Source of the DNA: Bacteroidales bacterium
Lineage (GTDB): Bacteria > Bacteroidota > Bacteroidia > Bacteroidales > Muribaculaceae
Direction: 5' to 3'
Length of the DNA stretch: 7,318 bases
NCBI GenBank assembly: GCA_900755985.1
Contig: CAAEIL010000151.1
Location: forward strand, 1-7,318
Shown here: piece by piece, positions 1 to 7,121 of the stretch
Numbering within the stretch: position 1 is the first letter of the stretch
How the letters are laid out: the number at the start of each line of letters is the position of its first letter
The notes under the pieces: generated by a model
Told to the model about the DNA's origin: nothing
What the model saw: the letters and a program-made list of their open reading frames with translations, nothing else
Databases searched by the model: none
Translations under genes and position numbers: made by a program

Positions 1-240
1 CGTCGGCATCTTTGTGTCTGTTCTTCGGTCGTTATGGAACCCCATAACTCTCTCATCGCAGGCGCAAATCTGCTCGACGACTGGCAGCCCTGCCGTTAAC
101 ATTTATTATTAAACAAGCTCTAAGAGCTCACGACGTTGACTACTTCGCCAAAATAAGTCCCCCGCAGAAGGTCTCTTGATAAAGCCGCTGTCCCTCATCA
201 GGTATTGGTCGGCATGAAGCCAAGCCTTGAGACTTTTATG
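1..240. other. Unassigned stretch at window edge, no recognised gene
   Basis: I recognise no gene or RNA here. The stretch contains three short palindromes: 31-48 (7-bp arms GTTATGG/CCATAAC, 4-base loop), 83-94 (5-bp arms GGCAG/CTGCC) and 116-128 (AGCTCT/AGAGCT around one base). A minus-strand frame opens with ATG at 102-100 and stays open to position 1 (34 codons, begins MLTAGLPVVEQ), so it could be the start of a divergent gene cut by the window edge. However, it is too short to judge and matches no family I know. A second minus-strand frame, about 238 to 146, is open but without a good start. Composition is more balanced than in the AT-rich leader that follows. It could be the end of a mobile element, a structured RNA or plain intergenic DNA. 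Confidence 0.3.
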
Positions 241-251
241 CCCGATTTTTC

Positions 252-269
252 GTTTAAAAAAGGTTAAAC
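252..269. repeat. Inverted repeat GTTTAA/TTAAAC in the moxR leader
   Basis: Two perfect 6-bp arms, GTTTAA (252-257) and TTAAAC (264-269), flank a 6-base spacer. It is the first of a run of dyads upstream of the candidate promoter and could be a protein-binding site. AT-rich DNA gives such matches by chance, so the role is inference. Confidence 0.35.
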
Positions 270-283
270 TTTAAGTGCTTAAA
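270..283. repeat. Near-perfect palindrome TTTAAG-TG-CTTAAA
   Basis: Arms 270-275 and 278-283 are exact reverse complements with a 2-base centre, directly abutting the previous inverted repeat. The shared TTAA(A)-type half-site suggests a possible operator array, but no regulator can be named. Confidence 0.35.
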
Positions 284-299
284 CATTTATAAGTTCTAA

Positions 300-318
300 T
301 TAACATTCCTTATGTTAA
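300..318. repeat. Inverted repeat TTAACAT/ATGTTAA
   Basis: Perfect 7-bp arms at 300-306 and 312-318 surround a 5-base spacer (307-311). The right arm runs into a second exact palindrome, TTAACGTTAA at 315-324. The pair lies where the -33 region of the candidate promoter (-7 element 337-344) would fall, so a bound repressor would be well placed to block RNA polymerase. That placement is seen; the repression is inference. Confidence 0.4.
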
Positions 319-344
319 CGTTAAGCGTTATAATAGTAATTTTG
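311..344 (+). promoter_or_regulatory. Candidate Bacteroidetes promoter for the moxR-bat operon
   Basis: TAATTTTG at 337-344 fits the Bacteroidetes -7 consensus TAnnTTTG exactly. The -33 element (consensus TTTG) is weak: TATG at 311-314 is the nearest match, about 22 bases upstream of the -7 box, slightly longer than usual. Transcription would start near 350, leaving a leader of roughly 100 bases before the moxR ATG at 448. No other exact TAnnTTTG match stands out between here and the gene. Confidence 0.5.
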
Positions 345-447
345 TAGCACCGAAAATTAGCACATACGTACTTTTTATTGGTATTTATGCCTTTTTTGCG
401 GCTATTTTCTTTATGCGTATTAACTTTATAATTTACATATCCATTTT

Positions 448-1443
448 ATGAGCGACACCGTAAATATCCGCGAACTCAACGAGCTCGTTGCCGGTAAAAG
501 CGACTTCATCAACCTTATAAACAAAGGCATGGCCCAAACCATTGTCGGCCAAAAGCACCTCATCGAATCTCTCACCATCGCTCTGCTGTCGAACGGCCAC
601 GTTCTGCTCGAAGGCGTTCCCGGTCTTGCCAAAACTTTGGCAATAAAGACTCTTGCCCGCCTTATCGATGCCAAATACAACCGCATACAGTTTACCCCCG
701 ACCTGCTCCCGGCCGACGTTGTCGGTACCATGGTTTACAGCGTCAAAAACGAACAGTTCCAGGTCAAGAAAGGCCCGGTCTTCGCCAACTTCGTACTTGC
801 CGACGAAATCAACCGCGCCCCGGCAAAGGTTCAGTCCGCTTTGCTCGAAGCCATGCAGGAGCGTCAGGTCACTATCGGCGACCACACTTTTGCGTTGCCT
901 AAACCTTTCCTCGTCATGGCAACCCAGAACCCTATTGAGCAGGAAGGAACCTATCCCCTGCCCGAAGCTCAGGTCGATCGTTTCTTGCTGAAAGTCGTCA
1001 TCGGATATCCCTCGAAAGAAGACGAACGCGCCATCATACGCAGCAGCATCGAGCGCGACCGCATCCAGATTCAGCCTATGTTTACTCCCGAGCAAATCAC
1101 CGAAGCGCAGCAGATTGTCGAGAAAATATACGTTGACGAAAAGATTGAACGCTACATTGTCGACATCGTATTTGCCACCCGATATCCGGTCGATTACGGT
1201 CTCAAGGACCTGCAGGACATCATCGCATTCGGTGCTTCGCCACGTGCGTCTATCTCGCTGGCTCAGGCTGCCCGCGCGTATGCCTTCATACATCAGCGCG
1301 GCTATGTCATCCCCGAAGACGTCATCGCCGTCTCGCACGACGTACTCCGTCATCGCATAGGCGTAACATACGAGGCCGAAGCCAACAACATCAGCACCGA
1401 CGAAATCATCACCGAAATCCTCGACAAAGTTCAGGTTCCCTGA
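448..1443 (+). CDS. moxR: MoxR-family AAA+ ATPase
   Basis: This is a 331-residue AAA+ ATPase of the MoxR class, a typical length for the family. The Walker A motif is GVPGLAKT (residues 56-63) and Walker B ends in LADE (117-120) followed by INRAP. Sensor 1 lies in ATQNP (158-162). VDRF with Arg178 is the likely arginine-finger region, and sensor 2 is in GASPRA (262-267). All key residues are present, so the ATPase should be active. MoxR proteins act as chaperones or remodellers for VWA proteins encoded beside them; here the DUF58, BatA and BatB proteins are the natural clients (inference). It is cytoplasmic, with no signal or membrane segment. The ATG at 448 fits the family N-terminus and is preceded by AT-rich sequence without a Shine-Dalgarno motif. 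It is the first gene of the operon. Confidence 0.95.
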   Translation: MSDTVNIRELNELVAGKSDFINLINKGMAQTIVGQKHLIESLTIALLSNGHVLLEGVPGLAKTLAIKTLARLIDAKYNRIQFTPDLLPADVVGTMVYSVKNEQFQVKKGPVFANFVLADEINRAPAKVQSALLEAMQERQVTIGDHTFALPKPFLVMATQNPIEQEGTYPLPEAQVDRFLLKVVIGYPSKEDERAIIRSSIERDRIQIQPMFTPEQITEAQQIVEKIYVDEKIERYIVDIVFATRYPVDYGLKDLQDIIAFGASPRASISLAQAARAYAFIHQRGYVIPEDVIAVSHDVLRHRIGVTYEAEANNISTDEIITEILDKVQVP

Positions 1444-1506
1444 CATATACCGTCCGGCCACGCCATCAATGACGTCCGCGCCGCACCTTTACTTATATTC
1501 ACAGAA

Positions 1507-1519
1507 GCCGCAAAGCGGC
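1507..1519 (+). other. Small GC hairpin in the moxR-DUF58 gap
   Basis: GCCGC (1507-1511) and GCGGC (1515-1519) form a 5-bp stem closed by an AAA loop, 23 bases before the DUF58 start. No run of T follows, so it does not look like a terminator. It may affect mRNA stability or processing. The gap here (99 bases) is the longest in the operon. Confidence 0.4.
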
Positions 1520-1542
1520 ATCCCTAACTTTTATCCCGGTCA

Positions 1543-2415
1543 ATGGACTCAAAAGAACTGCTAAAGAAAGTCCGCAAAATCGAAATCAAGACGCGCGGCC
1601 TGTCACAGAACATCTTCGCCGGCGAGTATCACTCGGCCTTCAAGGGTCGCGGCATGATGTTCAGCGAAGTGCGCGAATACCAGTTCGGCGACGACATCCG
1701 CGACATAGACTGGAACGTCACTGCACGCCACAACAAGCCGTTTGTCAAAGTCTACGAAGAGGAGCGCGAACTCACCGTCATGCTCCTTGTCGATATGTCG
1801 GCATCGGGATTGTTCGGCGCCGTCGGCCAAGAAAAACGCGACATGATTGCCGAAATCGCAGCCACACTCGCATTCTCGGCCACGCAGAACAACGACAAGA
1901 TAGGCGCCCTGTTCTTCACCGACCATATCGAAAAATTCATCACGCCGCAAAAAGGCAAGAAACAGATAATGCTCATCATACGTGAGTTGCTGGACTTCAA
2001 GCCCGAAGGAACACGCACGGACATAGCCGCCGCTGTCAAGTATTTTGCCAACGCCTCAAAGAAGCGCACCACTGCATTCCTCATATCCGACTTCATAGAC
2101 AGCAGCGATTACGTTCAGGCACTGCAAATTGCCCGCAACCGCCACGATCTGATGGCTATTCAGGTCTACGACAAGCGCGACGCCCAGATGACCGACGTTG
2201 GTCTTGTACGCTTTGCCGACCTCGAGACGGGCGCCACACGATGGATTGACACCTCGTCGAAAGCCACGCGCAAAGCCTACGACAAATGGTGGTATCAGCG
2301 ACAACAGCGTATGGCCGAGGCCCTCAACTCGTCGCGCGTCGACTTCGTTTCGGTAGCCACCGACGAGGACTACGTCAGACAGTTGCGCGCACTTTTCGAC
2401 CACCGCATGCGCTGA
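1543..2415 (+). CDS. DUF58 domain protein (MoxR partner, VWA-like)
   Basis: This 290-residue protein has the DUF58 signature at residues 27-73: GEYHSAFKGRG, then FSEVREYQFGDDIRDIDWN and a region ending KVYEEERE. The DUF58 region is the N-terminal part of a VWA-like fold; the metal-site motif DMSAS (84-88, DxSxS) follows in LLVDMSASG. A later acidic strand end, ISDF (181-184), fits the VWA fold. There is no signal peptide or membrane segment, so it is cytoplasmic; some DUF58 proteins in other phyla carry two N-terminal membrane helices, but the Bacteroidetes form generally does not. Proteins of this type are almost always encoded next to MoxR and are taken to be its substrate or adaptor; their biochemical activity is not established. 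The ATG at 1543 leads straight into the conserved N-terminus. The gap to the next gene is 59 bases. Confidence 0.93.
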   Translation: MDSKELLKKVRKIEIKTRGLSQNIFAGEYHSAFKGRGMMFSEVREYQFGDDIRDIDWNVTARHNKPFVKVYEEERELTVMLLVDMSASGLFGAVGQEKRDMIAEIAATLAFSATQNNDKIGALFFTDHIEKFITPQKGKKQIMLIIRELLDFKPEGTRTDIAAAVKYFANASKKRTTAFLISDFIDSSDYVQALQIARNRHDLMAIQVYDKRDAQMTDVGLVRFADLETGATRWIDTSSKATRKAYDKWWYQRQQRMAEALNSSRVDFVSVATDEDYVRQLRALFDHRMR

Positions 2416-2474
2416 TTCCCTACACTCTTAATCTTAGCGCTTCATTCAAAAGACATCAAAGCTTCAGCAATACA

Positions 2475-3515
2475 ATGCTACTCAGAAGATTACGAAACAT
2501 ACTCGCTACAACAGCAATTGCTACGGCACTCTGCGCCCCGGCACAGAACCATGCACCGGCTGTCATCAACGTCTCGGCAGACTCCACTCAGATTACGATG
2601 GGTGGACGCACTATAGTTCATGTCGAAGTCGTCAAGAACTCGCACGAAGGCGTATACATCGATGGCATGACGCGACAAGCCGACTCGCTGGGCAACGAAA
2701 TAATGTTTCTCGGGCCCACCGAAGTGCGGCAGCTCTCGGCCGACTCGGCCGACATCGGCAACGGACGCACTCAGGTCAGCTACAACTACATGGTGCAGCC
2801 ATTTGACGTCGGCACCGCCAGTTTCGGGCCTTTCAAGTTCGTAGCCAACGGTGACACGACATATTCGCAGACCATTTCAATCAAGGTTCTTGAGCCTGAC
2901 ATTCCCAAAGTCATGCGCGACTCGTTGTGGATCAACCCCATGGAGACAGTCGTCAGCATCCCCTCGCGATGGTACGACTACGTGCCCGAATGGTAGCCCT
3001 GGGTCATAGTCGCTCTCGTTGTCATCGCACTGGCCATTCTTGTCGTCATCCTTTACCGCCGCAACGGGCCCACGCTCATTCCCATACACAAAAAGGTTAT
3101 TCCGCCCTACCCCTTGGCTATCAAACGCCTCGAACTGCTCAAAAGCCGGCACTTGGCCGAATCAGGGCATGTCAAAGAATATTATACCGAACTCACCGAC
3201 ATCCTCCGTCAATATCTTCAGGGACGCTTCGGAGTTTATGCACGCGAGATGACATCTCCGCAGATTCTCGCCGCCTGCGAACCGATTCCAGATCTCGCCA
3301 CATTCATTCCACGACTCAAAGACCTGCTCACCACCGCCGACTTTGTCAAATTCGCCAAACTTGACACCGGCGTAGACGAGAACATACGCTCGTACAACGA
3401 CGTCCGCGCAGTAGTCGAGGGTACAAAGCCGGTCGAAGAACCCAAGCCAGTGCGCAAGACTGCCGTACGCAAGTCTCACCCTCATAAAGGCCGCAAAAGC
3501 AAGAAGAAGAAATGA
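2475..3515 (+). pseudogene. BatD/DUF4381-like membrane protein, interrupted by an in-frame amber codon
   Basis: One continuous frame of 347 codons is broken only by TAG at codon 174. The first part (2475-2996, 173 residues) has a signal peptide (MLLRRLRNILATTAIATALC, likely cleavage near APA|Q at residue 23) and a beta-rich BatD-like domain at about 30-140. It ends RWYDYVPEW just before the stop. The second part continues in the same frame with a hydrophobic helix (codons 175-194, PWVIVALVVIALAILVVILY), then RR and a cytosolic region. That region's pattern (LAIKRLELLKS, YYTELTDILRQYLQGRFG, REMTSPQIL) resembles DUF4381/BatD-type tails, and it ends in a very basic stretch. Intact, it would be one protein with a periplasmic sensor-like domain, one helix and a cytosolic tail. 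As written, a free exported domain results: the first in-frame ATG after the stop is at 3249, beyond the helix. Any start upstream of 2475 would run into the DUF58 gene. It is a recent nonsense mutation, a recoded stop or a sequence error. Confidence 0.8.
2994..2996 (+). other. In-frame amber codon (TAG) splitting the third gene
   Basis: The reading gives ...VPEW-TAG-PWVIV.... One base change from TGG (Trp) would give TAG. A pair of Trp residues before a membrane helix is common in DUF4381-like proteins (compare the WW motif), so W174 is the simplest ancestral residue. Trp would place the aromatic belt exactly at the membrane edge. Confidence 0.85.
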
Positions 3516-3542
3516 CGCCGGTTCATCTGACGGCATAATCAT

Positions 3543-3565
3543 AACTCGGCACTGAAATCCGAGTT
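3543..3565 (+). other. Intercistronic hairpin before batA
   Basis: AACTCGG (3543-3549) and CCGAGTT (3559-3565) form a perfect 7-bp stem with a 9-base loop, 17 bases ahead of the batA start. Only two T residues continue after the stem, and batA follows at once, so I do not call it a terminator. It could tune the amount of batA message or its translation. Confidence 0.45.
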
Positions 3566-3581
3566 TCAATACCTAACGACA

Positions 3582-4571
3582 ATGCAATTTGCAAACCCTA
3601 AATACTTTTGGCTATTTCTGATATTCATCCCACTGATTATCAGATACCTGTACACAGCCCGCAACGCAAGGCCCACTCTCGGCGTATCATCGCTGGCAGC
3701 CTTTGCCGGGCGACGCATACCATGGCGCGCCGCCGCACGCCATATCATGTTCATACTGCGCCTCGGTGCCATAGGCTGCATCATCGTCATTCTGGCACGC
3801 CCCCAGTCCAAAGGCAGTTGGTCCACAAGTTCGACCGAAGGCACTGACATCATGATTGCTCTTGACGTCTCATCCTCAATGAAGGCTCAGGACTTCTCGC
3901 CCGACCGACTCGAACGCGCCAAAATCCTTACCAAGAAATTTGTCAACGGCCGTCCCGACGACAACATCGGCATAGTCATCTTTGGTGGAGAAAGCCTCAC
4001 AGGCCTGCCACTGACAATCGACCACAGCGCGCTGACACACTACATCGACGGCATCGACTTAGGCATGGTTCCCGACGGCACCGCCATCGGCGACGGCATT
4101 GCCACATCAATAAACAGACTTGCCGACGGCCGTGCCAAAAGCAAGTCAATAATACTTCTGACTGACGGTACCAACAATACCGGCACACTGACCCCCAACG
4201 ACGCCGCGGCCATAGCCAAAGAACGCGGAATACGCATATACGCCATCGGCATCGGCAATCGCGGACGGGCCAAAGCCCCCATCGCCGTCGACCCTTTGGG
4301 CAACCTCATATACGGAATGCAGGACGTTGTAATCGATGAGCAGACCCTCAAATCCGTCGCCAAAAAGACCAACGGTCAGTACTTCCGCGCCACCAACAAC
4401 AACGACCTGTCCCAAATTTTCGCCAAGATAGACCAGCTGGAAAAAACCAAAATGGACGTCACCCGCTTCTCGCATACAGAAGACGACTACGCCCTGTGGG
4501 CCTGGATTCTGCTTGCCCTTCTGGGACTTGAACTTACACTGCGTTACACTCTTTTCCGTACGACACCTTAG
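3582..4571 (+). CDS. batA: BatA, membrane-anchored VWA protein
   Basis: This 329-residue protein has the BatA layout. Two helices lie near the N-terminus (about 8-24 and 53-72, the second running into LARPQSKG), then a VWA domain (about 88-285), then a C-terminal helix (about 304-322). The MIDAS is complete: DVSSSM (Asp95, Ser97, Ser99), Thr167 in PDGTAIGD, and Asp195 in LLTDGTNN, so it should bind a divalent metal and engage a protein ligand. The N-terminal helices and the ILARPQ turn are shared with BatB. The VWA domain is expected on the periplasmic or cytoplasmic face of the inner membrane; the sequence does not decide this. Bat proteins are thought to assemble into an envelope complex, with MoxR acting on the VWA domains (family knowledge). 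The ATG at 3582 starts a typical MQFANPKYFW N-terminus. Confidence 0.94.
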   Translation: MQFANPKYFWLFLIFIPLIIRYLYTARNARPTLGVSSLAAFAGRRIPWRAAARHIMFILRLGAIGCIIVILARPQSKGSWSTSSTEGTDIMIALDVSSSMKAQDFSPDRLERAKILTKKFVNGRPDDNIGIVIFGGESLTGLPLTIDHSALTHYIDGIDLGMVPDGTAIGDGIATSINRLADGRAKSKSIILLTDGTNNTGTLTPNDAAAIAKERGIRIYAIGIGNRGRAKAPIAVDPLGNLIYGMQDVVIDEQTLKSVAKKTNGQYFRATNNNDLSQIFAKIDQLEKTKMDVTRFSHTEDDYALWAWILLALLGLELTLRYTLFRTTP

Positions 4572-4580
4572 CAGCTTGAC

Positions 4581-4594
4581 CGGGCGGTTGCCCG
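4581..4594 (+). other. GC hairpin between batA and batB
   Basis: CGGGC (4581-4585) and GCCCG (4590-4594) pair around a GGTT loop in the 54-base gap, 10 bases after the batA stop. An A-rich run without T residues leads to the batB ATG, so termination is unlikely. Confidence 0.4.
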
Positions 4595-4625
4595 TCGGCC
4601 TCATGACATATATAAAAGCAAAACA

Positions 4626-5729
4626 ATGCTCGATTTCGCATATCCATATCTCCTGCTCATTCTCCTTGCCGTACCGGCGGTATGGCTCCTCTATTTTTTG
4701 GCTCAGGACGCCCGGCGGCGCAAGTTGCGCCGTTTCGGCAACCCTGACGAGGTGCGACGCCTCGCACCCGACGCCTCGCGCTATAAGCCGGCGCTCAAAA
4801 TCACTCTTCAGCTCATCGCTCTGGGATGTGTCGTCTTGATTCTTGCTCGCCCGCGATTCGGCGAGGCTCAGCGAAGCGACACACGCTCGGGCATCGAGGT
4901 AATGGTCGCCTTCGACCTATCACGCTCGATGCTCGCATCGTCTACCGATGACGAAAACAGCGTATCGCGCATTAAACGTGCCCGTCTGACCCTCGAAAAA
5001 CTTGTCGACCGCCTGGGCAACGACCGCGTAGGTCTCGTTGTTTTTGCCAATAACGCTCTGACCAAACTGCCTCTCACCACCGACTATTATACGGCCAAGA
5101 TGATTCTCTCGGACCTCGACCCCGACATGATGCCCGATCAGGGAACATCCATCTCGCAAGCCCTTGCACTGGCTTCACGTGGTTTCTCGGACAAGAAAGA
5201 CGTGCACCGCGCCATCATTCTTATCACCGATGCCGAAGACCATGACGGCGACGCAGTCGACATAGCCAAGAAAATAGCCGATGACAAAGACAAAAGCATA
5301 CAAGTCAACGTAATAGGCACCGGCACATCAAAAGGCGCCCGGATACCACTCGGCGACGGTTCTTACCTCACTGACAATCAGGGCCAGACCGTCATTTCGA
5401 AGGTCGACCAGACTGTAGCGAAGGATATAGCCCGAGCCGGCAAAGGTATATATGTAAACGCAGCCGACCCAAAGGCCGTCGACCAGCTAACCGAAACTCT
5501 CGACCGTCTGGCCAAATCTGAATTCTCGCACGTCGAATACACCGTAGCAGCCGAGCAGTTCCCGATTTTTGCGTGGATTGCACTTTTCTTCCTTATACTT
5601 GACATATTCCTTGTCGAACGCAAAATCGGCTGGCTCAAAAACGTTAACTTCTTCTCGGCCAACCGTCTGAAATCAATCAGCAAAAAACGCCGCTCACAAA
5701 CAGCCGACAGCGACGCTCCCGCTAAATAA
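4626..5729 (+). CDS. batB: BatB, membrane-anchored VWA protein
   Basis: This 367-residue paralogue of BatA has helices at about 7-25 and 58-75 (ending LARPRFG), a VWA domain (about 90-295) and a C-terminal helix (about 313-330). A basic tail of some 35 residues follows. The MIDAS is intact: DLSRSM (Asp97, Ser99, Ser101), Thr174 in DQGTSIS and Asp202 in LITDAEDHDGD. The AEDH stretch after the metal Asp, replacing the more usual DG(x)N type of BatA, is typical of BatB. It probably pairs with BatA in the same membrane complex and with the TPR protein encoded next. The ATG at 4626 gives MLDFAYPYLLL, the expected N-terminus. The tail (residues 336-367, rich in Lys, Arg and Ser) is a plausible cytosolic anchor. 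The gap to batC is only 12 bases, so coupled translation is likely. Confidence 0.94.
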   Translation: MLDFAYPYLLLILLAVPAVWLLYFLAQDARRRKLRRFGNPDEVRRLAPDASRYKPALKITLQLIALGCVVLILARPRFGEAQRSDTRSGIEVMVAFDLSRSMLASSTDDENSVSRIKRARLTLEKLVDRLGNDRVGLVVFANNALTKLPLTTDYYTAKMILSDLDPDMMPDQGTSISQALALASRGFSDKKDVHRAIILITDAEDHDGDAVDIAKKIADDKDKSIQVNVIGTGTSKGARIPLGDGSYLTDNQGQTVISKVDQTVAKDIARAGKGIYVNAADPKAVDQLTETLDRLAKSEFSHVEYTVAAEQFPIFAWIALFFLILDIFLVERKIGWLKNVNFFSANRLKSISKKRRSQTADSDAPAK

Positions 5730-5741
5730 ACATCAACGACG

Positions 5742-6530
<789 letters not shown>

Positions 6531-6542
6531 TCCTGACATTAT

Positions 6543-7085
6543 ATGAAACAGCTTATTCTCACCATATTATTCACCATCGCAGTCCTGCCCGCAGCCTCGG
6601 CTAAAGACAGGGACGAAATTTCGGCCTCTGAGTTCGAGTTAGCCTTCGAGCTGTCGGCCGACACAGTCTTCTCGGATGCAGCGTTCACCGCTTCGCTCGT
6701 GGTGTACTCGCCCTACGAGATTAACAGCGCGAAAGCCACCGGCCAAGTTCAGATACGCGGACTCGAGTTGCTCTCCACTTCCGAACCCGAATACCTCGGG
6801 CGACGTATGCGCAACGGCCATCAGGTTTACCTGTACCTTCTGGCACAGTATCGTCTCAAAGCCACAAAATCGGGCAAGCTACGCATAAAGGCCCCCGATT
6901 TCGACATTACACCGGTCACCTATCAGCGTATCAACGACGGCTTCTTCTACTACACCCGCCCCATCGAACATTCGGTACGCCTGCGTGGTATCGAAGCCAA
7001 GCTCACCGTTCTCTCCGGCAAGGACCCGCGCATCGACACCCGTCGTTACCCGACGGCTGTCGCACAAATCACAGGCATGCGCTGA
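6543..7085 (+). CDS. Short BatD-like exported protein
   Basis: This 180-residue protein has a signal peptide (residues 1-20, cleavage likely at ASA|K) followed by one beta-rich domain at about 30-155. Its core, VYLYLLAQYRLKATKSGKLRIKAPDF, follows the BatD pattern of a strand, a 'Y-x-L-x-A-T-K-x-G' turn and a following strand. BatD proteins in Bacteroides are usually much longer (near 600 residues), with several such domains and a C-terminal membrane helix. This one has a single domain and no helix. Its position straight after batC (12-base gap) is the batD position, so it is either a small BatD paralogue, a split BatD, or an accessory subunit. The frame ends with TGA, and the sequence after the stop in the same frame is not BatD-like, so it is not just one stop codon in a longer gene. 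No gene symbol is assigned because the length is wrong. Confidence 0.75.
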   Translation: MKQLILTILFTIAVLPAASAKDRDEISASEFELAFELSADTVFSDAAFTASLVVYSPYEINSAKATGQVQIRGLELLSTSEPEYLGRRMRNGHQVYLYLLAQYRLKATKSGKLRIKAPDFDITPVTYQRINDGFFYYTRPIEHSVRLRGIEAKLTVLSGKDPRIDTRRYPTAVAQITGMR

Positions 7086-7121
7086 AAGCCTTATCGTCAC
7101 GTATTCAACCGCCTCACACTC

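Noticed and set aside
160..201. Possible hammerhead ribozyme on the minus strand (CTGATGAG at 201-194)
   Set aside because: The required GAAA core after stem II is missing in the following bases, and no matching stems I and III can be drawn.
1..447. tRNA, tmRNA or CRISPR array in the leader
   Set aside because: I found no cloverleaf, no tmRNA tag or CCA-type 3' end, and no regularly spaced repeats.
433..1461. Minus-strand open frame of 342 codons opposite moxR
   Set aside because: It mirrors moxR almost exactly. The moxR frame has every AAA+ motif, while the opposite frame is low in recognisable motifs. It is a shadow created by the codon bias of moxR.
2286..2474. Upstream extension of the third gene to an ATG inside the DUF58 gene
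   Set aside because: It would overlap DUF58 by 130 bases and put non-conserved basic sequence before a clear signal peptide. ATG 2475 starts directly at the signal peptide.
2927..3364. Plus-strand alternative frame across the amber codon
   Set aside because: Its translation is rich in Arg, His, Pro and Ser, typical of an out-of-frame reading of GC-rich coding DNA. The original frame codes for a helix and conserved tail.
3543..3565. Rho-independent terminator before batA
   Set aside because: The stem is good but only two T residues follow it, and batA begins 17 bases later in the same operon.
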